This document shows, in pieces, positions 1-10,799 of a stretch of DNA of 64,000 nt (the stretch's first letter is position 1; each line of letters begins with the position of its first letter). The notes under the pieces are model-generated. The model had not been told where the DNA came from, did not search any database, and was given only the letters and a program-made list of their open reading frames with translations. The position numbers and the translations under genes are program-made. This stretch comes from Glandiceps talaboti (taxonomy: Eukaryota > Hemichordata > Enteropneusta > Spengelidae): assembly GCF_964340395.1 (NCBI RefSeq), contig NC_135549.1:427501-491500 (forward strand), written 5' to 3'.

Positions 1-380
1 CGTGCAGCTAGACGATTACCAAAGCGTCCAGGGACTTCTGGTTCAGGGATTGCAGTAAATGGCACTGGAAGCGATTCGCCATTAGCGATGCTGCATGCCT
101 TGCATCCCATATTGGTCGCGGATGGTATATTTGCTCTAGCTAAGGTGATCAGTTTTTTAAGGGTTATACGTTTGACTGTCGTTCACCTTCAAGTTGGACC
201 AATGCAGATATCATTGGGTAGAATGACGTATGACATTGTTCGCTTCCTTAGCATATTTACTTTGGTATGGTTTGCCTTTTCGGTTGGCCTTAATCAATTG
301 TACTTCCATTACGGTGAGAGTGATATACCACCATGTGAGTTAGCCAATTCTGGGAGACAGTGCAAACCACCATACCAAAC
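1..380 (+). CDS. TRPC: TRPC-family cation channel, exon coding S4-S5 (partial gene, 5' part outside window)
   Basis: This exon belongs to a transient receptor potential canonical (TRPC) channel, a plasma-membrane tetrameric Ca2+/Na+ channel, typically opened downstream of phospholipase C. The frame is open from the first base of the window, so the exon or its upstream boundary lies at or beyond the left edge. It encodes a helix matching S4 (around HPILVADGIFALAKVISFLR), the conserved linker GPMQISLGRM, and S5 ending in the TRPC hallmark GLNQLYF. The exon ends at 380 before a consensus donor GTAAGT at 381, two bases into a codon. The next exon starts at 2831 and supplies the third base, and the protein reads on without a break. 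The first roughly 29 residues are Gly/Ser-rich and unlike typical TRPC sequence; they may be a divergent linker or partly intron. Assignment to a vertebrate TRPC number or to fly trp/trp-gamma is not possible from this part. Confidence 0.9.
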
Positions 381-411
381 GTAAGTTGTCCAAATCTGAC
401 CCATAACTGTC

Positions 412-456
412 GATCTATCTAATATCTATCTATCTAATATCAGTCTATCTATCTAA

Positions 457-507
<51 letters not shown>

Positions 508-525
508 TTATCTATCTATCTATTT
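412..525. repeat. (TCTA)n microsatellite in TRPC intron 1
   Basis: An interrupted TCTA/GATA tetranucleotide tract with a few AATA interruptions begins about 30 bases after the splice donor. It is followed by about 80 bases of AT-rich DNA. Confidence 0.9.
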
Positions 526-683
526 AACTCCAATATGCATGTACATATAATGTGTAAACTATATACAACTAGATATTCATATAGGAACATATATAAATAT
601 ATATATATTACTAATTCAGTGTAAGAAGAAAGTCATAAACTGAAGGAAAAGTGCTCAATACTGAGAAGTAGAGCTGTGTTTAC

Positions 684-911
684 ACAAAATACACAAGTTA
701 TGGTAAGGAGCCGTTACCCAGAGTTTCACGCTTGAATGCGATCTTCAGACGACTAACTCAGTGAAATTCAAGTGATAGAATTCGAACTCGCAGAAGAACT
801 GGTACCGGATGTGATACGCGTTGAGGAGTGACATGGTGGAATGATAGAATGCATTTGTTTTCATTTTCACTTTGAAATCAGTTCTGATCGTTTATTGAGA
901 AGCCCCAATTT
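684..911. repeat. Left arm of the inverted repeat bounding the Penelope-like element
   Basis: These roughly 228 bases are nearly the reverse complement of 1832-2040. The arm contains the last codons of the endonuclease frame and its 3' untranslated part. Relative to the other arm it has two small insertions, a few bases near 755 and about 17 bases near 795. Confidence 0.88.
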
Positions 912-1831
912 GTTCGCACTTCTGATAAATATTTTCTCGGTAAGACACAGGTTGCACCTTTTGGTTGCGTTAGAGTAGGCGGCTGCATGGGCTACGATAG
1001 CCCAGTTGATGCAATACTGGTGGCCCGACTCCTTTATTTTCCAGACACACTTTGAAAGTTCTGTACAATTTCCATATTTTTTATTGGCGAAAGAACACGT
1101 GCGGTTGCCGTAACGCGTTTTGAAGCTGTTTTCTGTTGAGCCAATTTAGGATTTGGTATCTCTGTTGTTTATTTTGACCTGGGCGCTGTAGACGATATTG
1201 TCTGATTGCCATTTCCCATCAAACGGGCAAGTTGATTTATCACGACAGTTGCATGTCCCCATGGGAGCTTCGTTTCCGCGTTTAAGGATCATATTATTGT
1301 GAGCTTTGATGATGGAAGCCATGTTATTCATACAACTGTAGCTCACTTTCACGTTCCCCTTGTTGAAAATTTTATGTAACTTGTGCTCCTTAGGAAAGTG
1401 ACGCCCAAGAAGTTGGAGGAAAATTCTCCCGACGTTATTGCTTACGTTTTGACTGTATGGGGGATTAAACCAGATGACATTACGTTTCCTATTTCTCCAT
1501 CTCTTGATGGTGTCAATTCTATCTGTGTAAGCAAGGTTGTCTTTATAGCCACTTGCTTTGAGTGCGTCATCATAAAGGGGTGCTGCCTGGTTGAAAACAT
1601 TCTGATTACATGAGATGTCACATAGTCTTCTATTTATGGCTGCTGGGAGATGTTTGATGATAACCGGTGGGTGATTTGACTGTGGGTTGATGTAGACTGG
1701 GTTGTCATTTGGTTTTCTGTGTGGGTAATATTTCCCACTGGAAAGGTCTAATACGATATCGAGGTAATTTACAATTTTCGGGTTACCTTCGATGGTTATC
1801 TTCAGACTGATGTCATTGAAGATCTTTGTGA

Positions 1832-2040
1832 AAATTGGGGCTTCTCAATAAACGATCAGAACTGATTTCCAAGTGCCGCCATGAAAACAAATACGTTCTA
1901 TCATTCCACCATGTCACTCCCCAACGCGTATCACATCCGAGTTCGAATTCTATCACTTGAATTTCAGTTAGTCGTCTGAAGATCGCATTCAAGCGTGAAA
2001 CTCTGAGTAACGACTCCGTACCATAACTTGTGTATTTTGT
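1832..2040. repeat. Right arm of the inverted repeat bounding the Penelope-like element
   Basis: This is an inverted copy of the element's own 3' end, joined directly to the truncated reverse-transcriptase coding sequence at about 1831. Sequence identity with the left arm stops at ACAAAATACACAAG in both arms, which marks the element boundary. Confidence 0.88.
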
Positions 2041-2053
2041 TTAAAAATATATA

Positions 2054-2125
2054 TATGATATCATATCATATCATATCATATATCATGTTATCATGTCATA
2101 TATCATATCATATCATATAGTATTG
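2054..2125. repeat. (ATATC)n-type pentanucleotide repeat
   Basis: Imperfect ATATC/TCATA repeats lie immediately outside the right end of the Penelope-like element. The tract may mark its target or may be a decayed tail. Confidence 0.8.
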
Positions 2126-2164
2126 AGTATTACATATATACTAGGTATTGGATATCGTATACCT

Positions 2165-2615
2165 ATATGCATAATGTATAATTGTTTATTATAGTGACAT
2201 GAGGTTTACCTGAAAAGTTTACATTGACAAAAAAGAACAATAAATAATAACACCTCCCAGCCCAACGAGTGGACTTATAAGTCACCTCAACAGTAATTTG
2301 CAAAACAAAAGGTAGCCAAACAGCTAAGCACAGAAATTCAAATAACAAGTCAACTTAACCTGTATAAAGTTTTTGCGTTTAAGAAATGCCGCTTCAATAA
2401 ATTTGGCCGTAGCTTTCACATTATCCTGAAGTAATAGCTTAAACTTATCACCAATAGGGAGAACATTGAAGGTCGCCACGTCAATGAAATCAAAATATAA
2501 GGCTCGAAGATCTGAATAAAATTTACAGTGAAAGAGGAAATGACTTTCATCTTCTACAGTATCTGTATCATCACAAAGCTCACACACTCTCCTTTCAAAC
2601 GGTTCGTGACGAAAC
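2165..2615 (-). mobile_element. LINE 3' fragment: C-terminal zinc-knuckle region and 3' UTR
   Basis: Minus-strand translation upstream of 2324 gives PFERRVCELCDD, then EDESHFLFHCKFYSDLR. This Cys-Cys-His-Cys pattern is the C-terminal zinc-knuckle typical of non-LTR retrotransposon reverse transcriptases (zf-RVT). A stop lies just upstream of the motif, so the fragment is decayed. The coding part ends at 2324, and the sequence to about 2165 looks like a LINE 3' untranslated region ending in AATAAA-like and AT-rich DNA. The copy lies in TRPC intron 1, antisense to the gene. It resembles the C-terminus of the LINE at 34711-36462 in type, but the two are not close copies. Confidence 0.75.
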
Positions 2616-2830
2616 TATAAGTATTTTGTTGTCAACTTCGTTTTTGAACATCATTAGTATGTCCACACCATATGTAATGAAGTGCTTAGAACATAACAGG
2701 TTAAGTTGTATAGTTGTTATAGACGGTACAACCTGTCTATAACGACCATGCATTGCGCTGTCATAGAGGTCGCAATGAATAGGTGACCGTGATATCGAGT
2801 GTTGATAATTCATGTGCATTTTATTTTCAG

Positions 2831-3029
2831 TCTTGTTCAAGCGACTCTAACATTATTTTGGACATTGTTTGGCCTGTCTGACCTATCGAGTTTGAAGATC
2901 ATTGGTATGGATCATTGGTTTACTGAAATGGTTGGTCAAACGCTGTATGCCTTGTACCATGTGATTGCTATTGTAGTCTTGTTGAATATCCTTATCGCCA
3001 TGATGAGTAACACATACACACAAATTGAG
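2831..3029 (+). CDS. TRPC: TRPC channel exon coding pore helix and S6
   Basis: The acceptor is TTATTTTCAG ending at 2830. The first base completes the split threonine codon from the previous exon, and 66 codons follow. It encodes the pore helix with the TRPC LFW motif (TLTLFWTLFGL) and the S6 helix ending in the strongly conserved LLNILIAMMSNTY, then TQIE. The exon ends at 3029 on a codon boundary before a GTACGT donor. Together with the exon before it, this forms the ion-conducting module. The exon's last 24 bases and donor have been copied repeatedly into the following intron (3006-3450). Known biology: the LFW motif and the S6 end are diagnostic of the TRPC subfamily. Confidence 0.93.
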
Positions 3030-3450
3030 GTACGTCAATTTACGATGTCATATTTACAATGTTCTATTAGTAACACATATATATGCACACACAGAGATTG
3101 AGGTACGTCATCAATTTACAATGTCATATTAGTAACACATATACACAGAGTGGGGTACGTCGCCAATTTACAATGTCATATTGGTAACACATATACAGAC
3201 TGAGGTACATCGCCAATTTACAATGTCATATTAGTAACACATATACACAGAGTGGGGTACGTCGCCAATTTACAATGTCATATTGGTAACACATATACAG
3301 ACTGAGGTACGTCGCCAATTTACAATGTCATATTAGTAACACATACACACACATATCGAGGTACGCCGTCAATTTACAATAGTCTTATTAGTAACATACA
3401 CACAGATTGAGGCACGCCACCAATTAATAATGTCATATGAGTAACATGCA
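3006..3450 (+). repeat. Minisatellite built from the exon-end/splice-donor junction
   Basis: The unit is about 50-63 bp and starts AGTAACACATA. It comprises the last bases of the S6 exon, the GTACGT donor and roughly 25 bases of intron. About nine copies run head to tail (starts near 3006, 3069, 3130, 3182, 3232, 3284, 3334, 3389 and 3439). Donor-like sites lie at 3103 (GTACGT), 3155 (GTACGT), 3205 (GTACAT), 3257 (GTACGT), 3307 (GTACGT) and 3361 (GTACGC). The eighth copy has GCACGC instead. An in-frame stop at 3099-3101 lies before the first decoy donor. Confidence 0.88.
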
Positions 3451-3457
3451 TTTATAA

Positions 3458-3504
3458 GTCAGTCGGTCAGTCAGTCGGTCGGTCATTCATTCAGTCAGTC
3501 AGTC

Positions 3505-3547
<43 letters not shown>

Positions 3548-3612
3548 GCGCGCGCGCGCGTGTGTGTGTGTGTGTGTGTGTCAGTCAGTCAGTCAGTCAG
3601 TCAGTCAGTCAA
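3458..3612. repeat. Compound microsatellite (TCAG)n-(TTAG)n-(CG)n-(TG)n-(TCAG)n
   Basis: Tetranucleotide TCAG/TCGG and TTAG blocks are followed by short CG and TG dinucleotide runs and then TCAG again. The rest of the intron, to 3989, shows nothing recognisable beyond a normal acceptor region. Confidence 0.9.
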
Positions 3613-3989
3613 TGAATAATCAAACCAGTTGGTAAATCAATCAGCCCGTCTGTCAGTCACCCGCTATTAAGCCTACAACCAATTATTTACTCAGTTTGTG
3701 TGTACGTAAAGCATTCCTCAGAGTTGTCAGATTATCTATAAAGGTCAAGACATATTGCCGTTTGTCACTGCATTCTATTTCAACCTATTAGAATTATTGA
3801 AAATACTGTCAGTTACGATGGTATATGACACATATTGACAAACTAATACCAAATCCAATTAACAAAATTTACTTACTTTCTGAACATAAATGAATGTTGT
3901 TCAGTTTGTTTTAATATTATAAAAAGTAAAAATACATCAGAGCACACTAATGATTGTTATTGTATGTATTCATGGTATTTCTCCGACAG

Positions 3990-4163
3990 CAAGACGCTGA
4001 CATTGAATGGAAGTATTCCCGATCTCGACTATGGCTGAGATATTATGATAAAAGTTCGGCGTTAGCACCACCATTTAATATGTTTCCAACTTGGGACACT
4101 TTCCGAAAAATTGTACGATTAGTAAAACGTAAATTTAATGGAAACACTAACATGAGAAAAAAG
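3990..4163 (+). CDS. TRPC: TRPC channel exon coding TRP box
   Basis: The acceptor CTCCGACAG ends at 3989 and the donor GTAAGC starts at 4164. The exon is 58 codons, in phase 0 at both ends. It begins QDADIEWKYSRSRLWLRYYD, which carries the TRP box (EWKFAR in most TRPCs, EWKYSR here) and the following RLWLRYYD stretch. A proline-rich APPFNMFPT segment equivalent to TRP box 2 follows, then a basic end (VKRKFNGNTNMRKK). In the family this helix runs under the membrane after S6 and couples gating to the cytosolic domain. Joining to the previous exon (TQIE then QDAD) matches the family without a gap. The F-to-Y and A-to-S changes in the box are unusual but conservative. Confidence 0.93.
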
Positions 4164-5956
4164 GTAAGCCTGAAATGACAACATACCGCGAAAGCTTGAC
4201 ATGAAAATCAAATTAACAACATTGAATGTATGCCACGATCGTCTGTACTACTATTACAGTAATAAATACAATATATTACAATCCCACTGCTTCAATGGCC
4301 ATCGCACTAAATTCAAAAATGATGTTTACCACGATTACGATGGTGAATTATGTATACAACCATGGTATCCCAGAGTTATGTCGTATGGGGATTCTGGCTA
4401 CTACCACTTCCAATCATGCTTAGAAAAACGCTATCGACCTTCTATTTTAATGAAGCATCGGTCAGAAAACCGGCACAAATTCTTAGGTTGTTTTTTTATT
4501 ATTTACCCGCTATGAGATGACGTCATGTGATTAGAACTAAGAAGAGTGGAGCAGTGCCATGTAAACATGATTACCATATCATGACATCGTAATCTAATTT
4601 TCGGTTTGAATACACAACCGTTAGGGTTATACTAGGCGTGATGGGAAGAGGCGATAGCCAAAAATCCCATACGACTTCACTCTAGGCTAAAGTCATTGTG
4701 GTTCTATTTCTTTTGATAGGTGAGTTCCCCACCCATCAAGAATTCATTTGAGTTTACCCGTATATGTTCCGAGAAACAAAGCAATAAAACAGTGGCTGCA
4801 GTGAAATTCATTTTTTTTCCATTTTCCCTACAAATTAAAACTTACGTTTTTTGGCAAAATAATAAGAATTAGCAATAATAATAATTGTATAAACTTCCCT
4901 AAACATTTTAGAAACGTTAAAACACGAAGCCCTCTTATTTGTTCAAATAGTGTGATAATCGGAAAAGATCGGAAGTATTTTTTAAAAACAACATTTGAAA
5001 AGAAAAATACACTTGATTTCAACAAAAGATTGAAGACATAACCTACCTGCCATATTCAAACATTTTTGAAATAGTGAGTAGTTTTGAGGTTTACATGACT
5101 ATAAATTGTATGAATGTTTGCGTTTTTTAACAGAGAAAGAAAACTCTTATTATACAAAAGGATAAAGAGTACAGAGTAAGTATTGTTTTCTGTCCCAATC
5201 TGACCGTTTGCTGCGCTGTTTCTTGTGTGCGTACAGTTCGGCAAGGTAAAAGTAAGACAAAGACATTAATTCCGTTTTAAAGAGCCATGAGCATGTACAG
5301 ATTCTGTGTATATTCTAATCCGATACGAATATCTACCATATTCTAATCCCATACGAATATCTACCATATTCTAATCCCATACGAATATCTACCATATTCT
5401 AATCCCATACGAATATCTACCCTATTCTAATCCCATACGAATATCTACCATATTCTTTAAAGTGAGCAAGCTGAATCATAAGCCCATTAGTCACGGTGAT
5501 TCAGTAAATGATTGATAGACGTCTAATGCGTCATTTTAGATGTCGTTTCACCGTACTTCAAGAGGCAAGTGTCATTGGTCATGTTTTAGTTTGTAGATTA
5601 AGAGCTAAGGGATGCGGACTCGGAATGTTTTTTTATTCGAAACTACACTAACTTATAAGAACTGGGATCAGAGGGAAACATGGGATAAACACTCAAATTA
5701 AAGACGAAAATAGTTTGCAATGTGAAACAAACAAAGTACAAATACATCTTGTACACGTAGACTTACAATTGTTTCAATTTTTTGTGTAATATTCAATAAC
5801 GACGAGAGACGTTATTGACGAGGTTACGGATCAACCCTTCTCGATCCCACAACTCAACAAACTTTATTTGATATTGGATCGGTACGGTATAAACCAACCG
5901 AATTATAATGAGTAGAACGTTTATGTTTCCCTCATTTTTTACGACTTTCTCTCTAG
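4164..5956 (+). other. TRPC intron 3, mostly unique sequence
   Basis: The intron runs from the GTAAGC donor to a pyrimidine-rich acceptor (TTTCTCTCTAG) at 5956. It contains an open frame of 104 codons at 4201-4515 with no recognisable domain, no splice support and ordinary AT-rich composition, so I do not treat it as a gene. The only structured feature is the 28-bp tandem array at 5311-5450. Confidence 0.8.
5311..5450. repeat. 28-bp tandem repeat, five copies, in TRPC intron 3
   Basis: The unit begins TATTCTAATCCCATACGAAT and repeats five times with only one or two substitutions (for example CGATAC in the first copy and CCCTA near 5420). The low divergence suggests recent expansion. Confidence 0.9.
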
Positions 5957-6346
5957 GAACTGGTTCAACAGTTAGTACAAAGATACTTCTTCCAAAAGAA
6001 GCGTGTAGGTGATGATGAGGACCAACGTCAAGACCAATGGCTGTCTCAAATCAAACTGGATGTATCAAATTTGAAATTTGACATGTTGCAGAGCCTGACC
6101 AACATGGACAGTAGAATGACAGACATTCAGGGCCAGATTGACCGTGAACCCGCCAAACCTCATCCTTATCCGGGAAGTGAAATTGAACATGCTCTGAGAG
6201 GTGTCATTGACGAGACTCCAGATCCTTCTCCACTGACCCAACAAACTTTACTCGATATTGGACTGATAAACAAACCGTTGAATTATGCAGATCGATATGA
6301 TGATGGTGACGTAGACTACTGCACTGATGACGAGAATACCGTTTGA
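5957..6346 (+). CDS. TRPC: TRPC channel terminal coding exon: cytosolic C-terminal tail
   Basis: The acceptor TTTCTCTCTAG ends at 5956. The exon is in phase 0 and runs 129 codons to TGA at 6344-6346. It begins ELVQQLVQRYFFQKK, which corresponds to the conserved family segment (LVKRYV in many TRPCs) that opens the calmodulin/IP3-receptor binding region. A coiled-coil-like stretch follows (QIKLDVSNLKFDMLQSL), as in other TRPCs where C-terminal helices tetramerise. The tail is acidic at its end (DRYDDGDVDYCTDDENTV). No vertebrate TRPC4/5-type PDZ ligand ending in TTRL is present; the terminal NTV could be a weak class-I-like PDZ ligand, but this is inference. No canonical AATAAA lies close downstream; ATTAAA occurs at 7104 and 7137, and AATAAA near 7550. 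Confidence 0.92.
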   Translation, partial: ELVQQLVQRYFFQKKRVGDDEDQRQDQWLSQIKLDVSNLKFDMLQSLTNMDSRMTDIQGQIDREPAKPHPYPGSEIEHALRGVIDETPDPSPLTQQTLLDIGLINKPLNYADRYDDGDVDYCTDDENTV

Positions 6347-8640
6347 AAATAACACGGAACTAAACAAAATTATTTTCAAATTAAGCCACAAGTGGGCGAC
6401 ATTTAGCTTAGATTTTATAACGACCCAGGATATTGTGACAATGTATATATCCTCTGTCATTCCTTGGTCAATATATCGTTCTGTTTTGTGGATGGTTAAA
6501 GTAAACCCGTGACGGCGAAAACGCAAAATATATTTCAATATTAAGTTAAAATGAAGTCATTTTGATGTACATTTCATAAATAATCAATATAATCGGATCT
6601 CTGCGAAGGACAATGTAATATCGAGAAATAGACACATGTGAAAAATACTGTGTCGCGATGTTAACATCCTAATATTTAGTACTTGTAATAGTAAATGGTA
6701 TCGCCATTTTAGCGTCTTTGGTGTTAAACTGCAAACGCTTCTTAAGCAGTGGTAGAAACTCTTCATTTTAAAGAGATTTGAAGGTCCTTTAATACTGACA
6801 CAAACATTATAAGTTACACCTCTCCACAAATATAAGAAAATCGAGTAAAAGACAGATAGAACACTTTCAAATGAATCAGAACTATTGTGTAGCATACCAG
6901 TTTAGTAACAATATTAACGTTATATTCTGTAAATCGATCTCTCACTTACAGAAGTGTTTAACATGTTGACAAGTGTACCACATCCCTCAATTGTTTTTTT
7001 TCATTGCTTTCTATTGAGATGTAGACCATTTAATTTAAACCGGATTTTTCAGTCACATTTGTAGTAGAATGTAGTGTTTTAATTGAAAACCGAACGCATT
7101 GTTATTAAAGTATGCTTGATATCATGGTTCAATCTAATTAAAGTCTGATAAACTGAGTACAGCTCTATTTCTTTGTTTACCTCTATTTTCTACGTTTATT
7201 GTTGTCTGATCTTTTTTATCATGAGTGAGCGTTTCTTCCCACGTCCGACACAATACCATACGTCCAAATCTTGCATGTAAGCGTAACCTATCAAAGTCCG
7301 CCTTACAGTTAATACTCCAGGATTGAAAGTGAAAGCAAACCGAACAAACAGCAAAATAATAACATCGCTGTCTGCACTATGCGCTCGGGCTCTGTTGGAA
7401 CAAAGTGTTCTGACGTACTGTAGCCGATTTTTTAAATATGTTTTCGATGTAATTAACACGCGTTCTCATTGGGTGGGTGGGATTTGAACGTGAACTCCTT
7501 TAATTCTGGGTCAGATGTAGGAAGGAGGAGCTCACTCTCAGAAAAACAAAATAAAAAATAAAGTACGACAAATGAAGGATATAGAGGTAATTAAAGATTA
7601 TAAGCCTTATTCACTACATCAGACTAGTGTCGATATTTACACTATTGCACTCCTTGTTTTCAGGTTTAATGTTAATTGTGAAGATTTTGACTTTCAAGCA
7701 TGCATTGCATTGTAGTGTGTTGTGTTGTAATATTTTATGTAAGTTTATTCAAGTAATTGCCAGTATGTGTTTTTTCCGTTTTGGTAAACAGACATCGACA
7801 GTTAATTAGCAATACGATTGAGACTGATTATGATACTTTCACCATTAAGATCTGTCAAAGATTTTAATAGACACTATCGCCTCGATAGAACAGAAAGTTG
7901 GTGTATTTGATATTTCTCACGATGTATTCGTTTTTACAATGACAAGGTACTAGACCCTTCAGTGTTTTAGAAATTTCAAATTTTCTTATTAGTTTCAGAG
8001 ACAGCATTCACAAAGAAATATTGACGTGCAAGAACGGCTCGTTAAGTAAATTTGCATATTATGCCCTCGTCACCATGACGTCAATTTTACTCATTACCAT
8101 AATTATACAAATCGATCAAACCATCAGTCGTAACTATTCTACTGTAAATAATCGAAACTGATTTTTTACATATTCAACATTCCGTACAATTATAGAAATT
8201 TCCGTTGCATGAAGTATTTATTTTCTCTTGTACATGTACCGTAGCAGGTTTTTCCCATGCAGTGTTGGTGACGTTATGTTGATCGGTGCTAGTTTAAACT
8301 AAAGATAGGGCAAATAGAACACGTAACTCTTTATTTCCCAGAAAATACGTTCAACAAATCCAATGTTAGTGATGAAAAATCAACTCAAAGTATGGATTTA
8401 TGACAACCAAACCTTTTTAATTGATCAAATCATCAGGGAAACAGAAGGCACAACTGAAAGACTAGGCAATACATTTATTTCTTATATGCTATTAACAATC
8501 ATTTCATTAACATACAGTTTGCTCTAAAATTCCTAACCCTAATATTATACCACTTGCTTCCGAATTTGTTACAGGACAGGGGTATATAACTAGGGTGGGT
8601 GCTTATCAGTCTCAGCCTTCTTCAGTCTTGCCGAAAACAA
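6347..8640. other. TRPC 3' UTR and intergenic DNA, no further gene seen
   Basis: The first part should be TRPC 3' untranslated sequence, but its end cannot be placed. The rest is AT-rich with short open frames of no recognisable family. Near 7465-7500 a reverse-complement match to a tRNA B-box (GTTCAAATCCC) occurs without a convincing A-box. Confidence 0.6.
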
Positions 8641-8849
8641 GGGAAAGAACGCCCCCCCCCCCGAAAAATGAAATAACAAATAAAATAAAATAAAATAATA
8701 TAAAAATAGAATAAGGCATAGTCACCGAAACAATTTTTCAGTCTGCTGATACAAACAATATTTACAGTATGGATGGGCACCACTTTATCTTCTCAATAAG
8801 TATTCATTTTACATAACAATATATAGACACCGTGATATTGTCTGTCGTA

Positions 8850-8917
8850 CATACATACATACATACATACATACATACATACATACATACATACATACAT
8901 ACATACATACGCACGCA

Positions 8918-8989
<72 letters not shown>

Positions 8990-9028
8990 TACATACATAC
9001 ATACATACATACATACATACATACATAC
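8850..9028. repeat. Compound microsatellite (CATA)n-(CGCA)n-(CA)n-(CATA)n
   Basis: CATA tetranucleotides flank a CGCA block and a long CA run, so the tract is symmetric in organisation. Open frames across it on both strands are artefacts of 4-base periodicity. Confidence 0.95.
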
Positions 9029-10795
9029 CGGTAGTATTAGATATACCATTAATTCTAAATTTCTAAAGAGATTAACACAAATTTCACAATCTTGTATCTT
9101 TCTTTTGGATGATCAAATAATAAATTAACAAGAATATCGGTAAAAATTGGTTTATGCATGTTCATCATATGCTAGGCTCGGAATGAAGAAAATGCCTGTG
9201 AAATCATCGCAACTTTTCAAGTGAACAGTACATCCAGCGATATGGTCCCAAGGATGTTTGTAGATGTAAATGTGTGACGTCTTTAGAGCTGGCGTATAAT
9301 TGTTTGAAATGAAAATCCGATGGACAACTTCCGATTCCAAGACCTTGAAGAAGATTCAGTCCGAGATGTTTTTTCCCGATTTTCTAGTATGGTAATTTGA
9401 AAATCGAGTAACTGTAGCGCTGCTGTTTATATGATTTACACATTCTATACTGTATGTAAATATGCAAATATTGTTATATTGAGCTGATATATTCATGCCA
9501 ACTGGAGCTGTAGATGGTATTTACCTTTTTGCTAGAGTTACCCGGATGTTGATCTTTTCAACTTCTAGTGTTAAATGTCTCTGATTCTGTAATCTTGTTT
9601 TATAAAGTTCACAACCATTTTCTTGACATTTGTAATATTTTTGATCTCGACTATTTTATTCGTGTGTGTCATCGTTTTCCTTCTATATCATATGTACGAT
9701 GAAATCATTGTGGTATGTATGTATAAATACATAGACATATATCGTCCTTTTTTCTCTCGTCTCTGATCTTATTGTATACTTTGTGAAAAATTACTGGGTG
9801 CCAATTGTGCCTACATAGGTTAATTTTTTAATGATATCTAGGATTTTTTAAAATATAAATCTATGTTAAAAGAGCAGGGCTATCTGTTGCGCATATAGGA
9901 ACTTTATATCATCAATGCCATTTTTCTACTAGCATGGTTTTTCTTCTTGAACGATATGCTCAAAGAAAATATAGAACAGTTGATCAAAATGAAAAAAGAA
10001 TGTGCCACCATGTCAAACCAGATTTACACTGAATGCCTTCCATAAGGGTAGTCTTGCAATTTCATGGTTTATGCAAGAAATTTAGCTCTACATATGTGAT
10101 TTTTTTCAAGTCCCAGTGAAAGTTAGTTGTCAAAAACGTTGTTCAAATGCCAGGAAAGCATCCCATCCTCGACTGCACTCGGCTTTCGTGATCCCCTACA
10201 TACCCAGGATATGTACACCCGTTTCCACGGCAAATAATAGACGAAATTGAAACCCGCATAACATTGCTATTAGGCACCAGAAAGTTTACATCCTTCATGG
10301 TACGCATCGTAAGAGTTGAATAACTTTAATACAGTGAAATGATAAGGTATTATTGCCCTACTTCATCCCCGGGACTTCATCCCTGGGTAAAGTGTATACA
10401 TTCTTGTTTCGATCGAGATTGACAGACGCACAATCTGCTCCAAATCGTATACATACCTGAAAGGTGTGAAGTGAGCAGACGATCGTGACTGTATATTTTT
10501 GCAATAAAGCTTACATATGATGTGTATTTTCAGTGCTCACCTCCTTGCTTTGATGTAGTAATCTTCAGATTCAAGGAAAATATCAATACAAACACTTGAA
10601 ACCCCTGAAAACAGAGTCTTCTCAGTGTAGAACAACAGCTTGTATTCGTACCGTAGCTTCCTGGTTTACTTACATCGACGTTGGTGGCGCACTTTCGAAA
10701 CGAAGCGCGTGTGCGACCAGACGATCGATCGATCAATTACGCAAATTGCTCATTAATATTGATGGAATTTTTTACTAAAACGTAAACAGTTCTTG
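9029..10795. other. Intergenic stretch with no recognised gene
   Basis: The DNA is AT-rich and unique. The only local departure is a CpG-rich patch at about 10670-10745, which on the minus strand has a GTAAGT donor-like site at 10673-10668. Confidence 0.5.
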
Positions 10796-10799
10796 CCAT

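Larger units (their letters stand above)
684..2040 (-). mobile_element. Penelope-like retroelement, 5'-truncated, with RT C-terminus and GIY-YIG endonuclease
   Basis: Reading the minus strand from about 1831 down to 867 gives the C-terminal half of a Penelope-like element polyprotein. The end of the reverse transcriptase shows NYLDIVLDL followed by YPHRKPNDNPVYIN and SNHPP. The linker has RRLCDIS, DALKASGY and RKRNVIWFNPPYS, then the cysteine motif CNCRDKSTCPF. The frame is open for about 228 codons to a stop at 1146-1148. A one-base shift at that point resumes the GIY-YIG endonuclease (IGSTENSFKTRY, later ELSKCVWKIKESG and CNLCLTEK) to a stop at 867-869. The polymerase fingers and palm are missing, so this copy is dead. 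The element is bounded by a long inverted repeat (arms 684-911 and 1832-2040). It lies in intron 1 of the TRPC gene, antisense to it. Confidence 0.9.

Noticed and set aside
4201-4515. 104-codon plus-strand frame inside TRPC intron 3
   Set aside because: It has no recognisable domain. The flanking TRPC exons join perfectly without it, and it has no acceptor or donor pair.
7465-7500. Possible tRNA or SINE from a B-box-like GTTCAAATCCC on the minus strand
   Set aside because: No A-box at the right spacing and no cloverleaf or SINE body could be seen.
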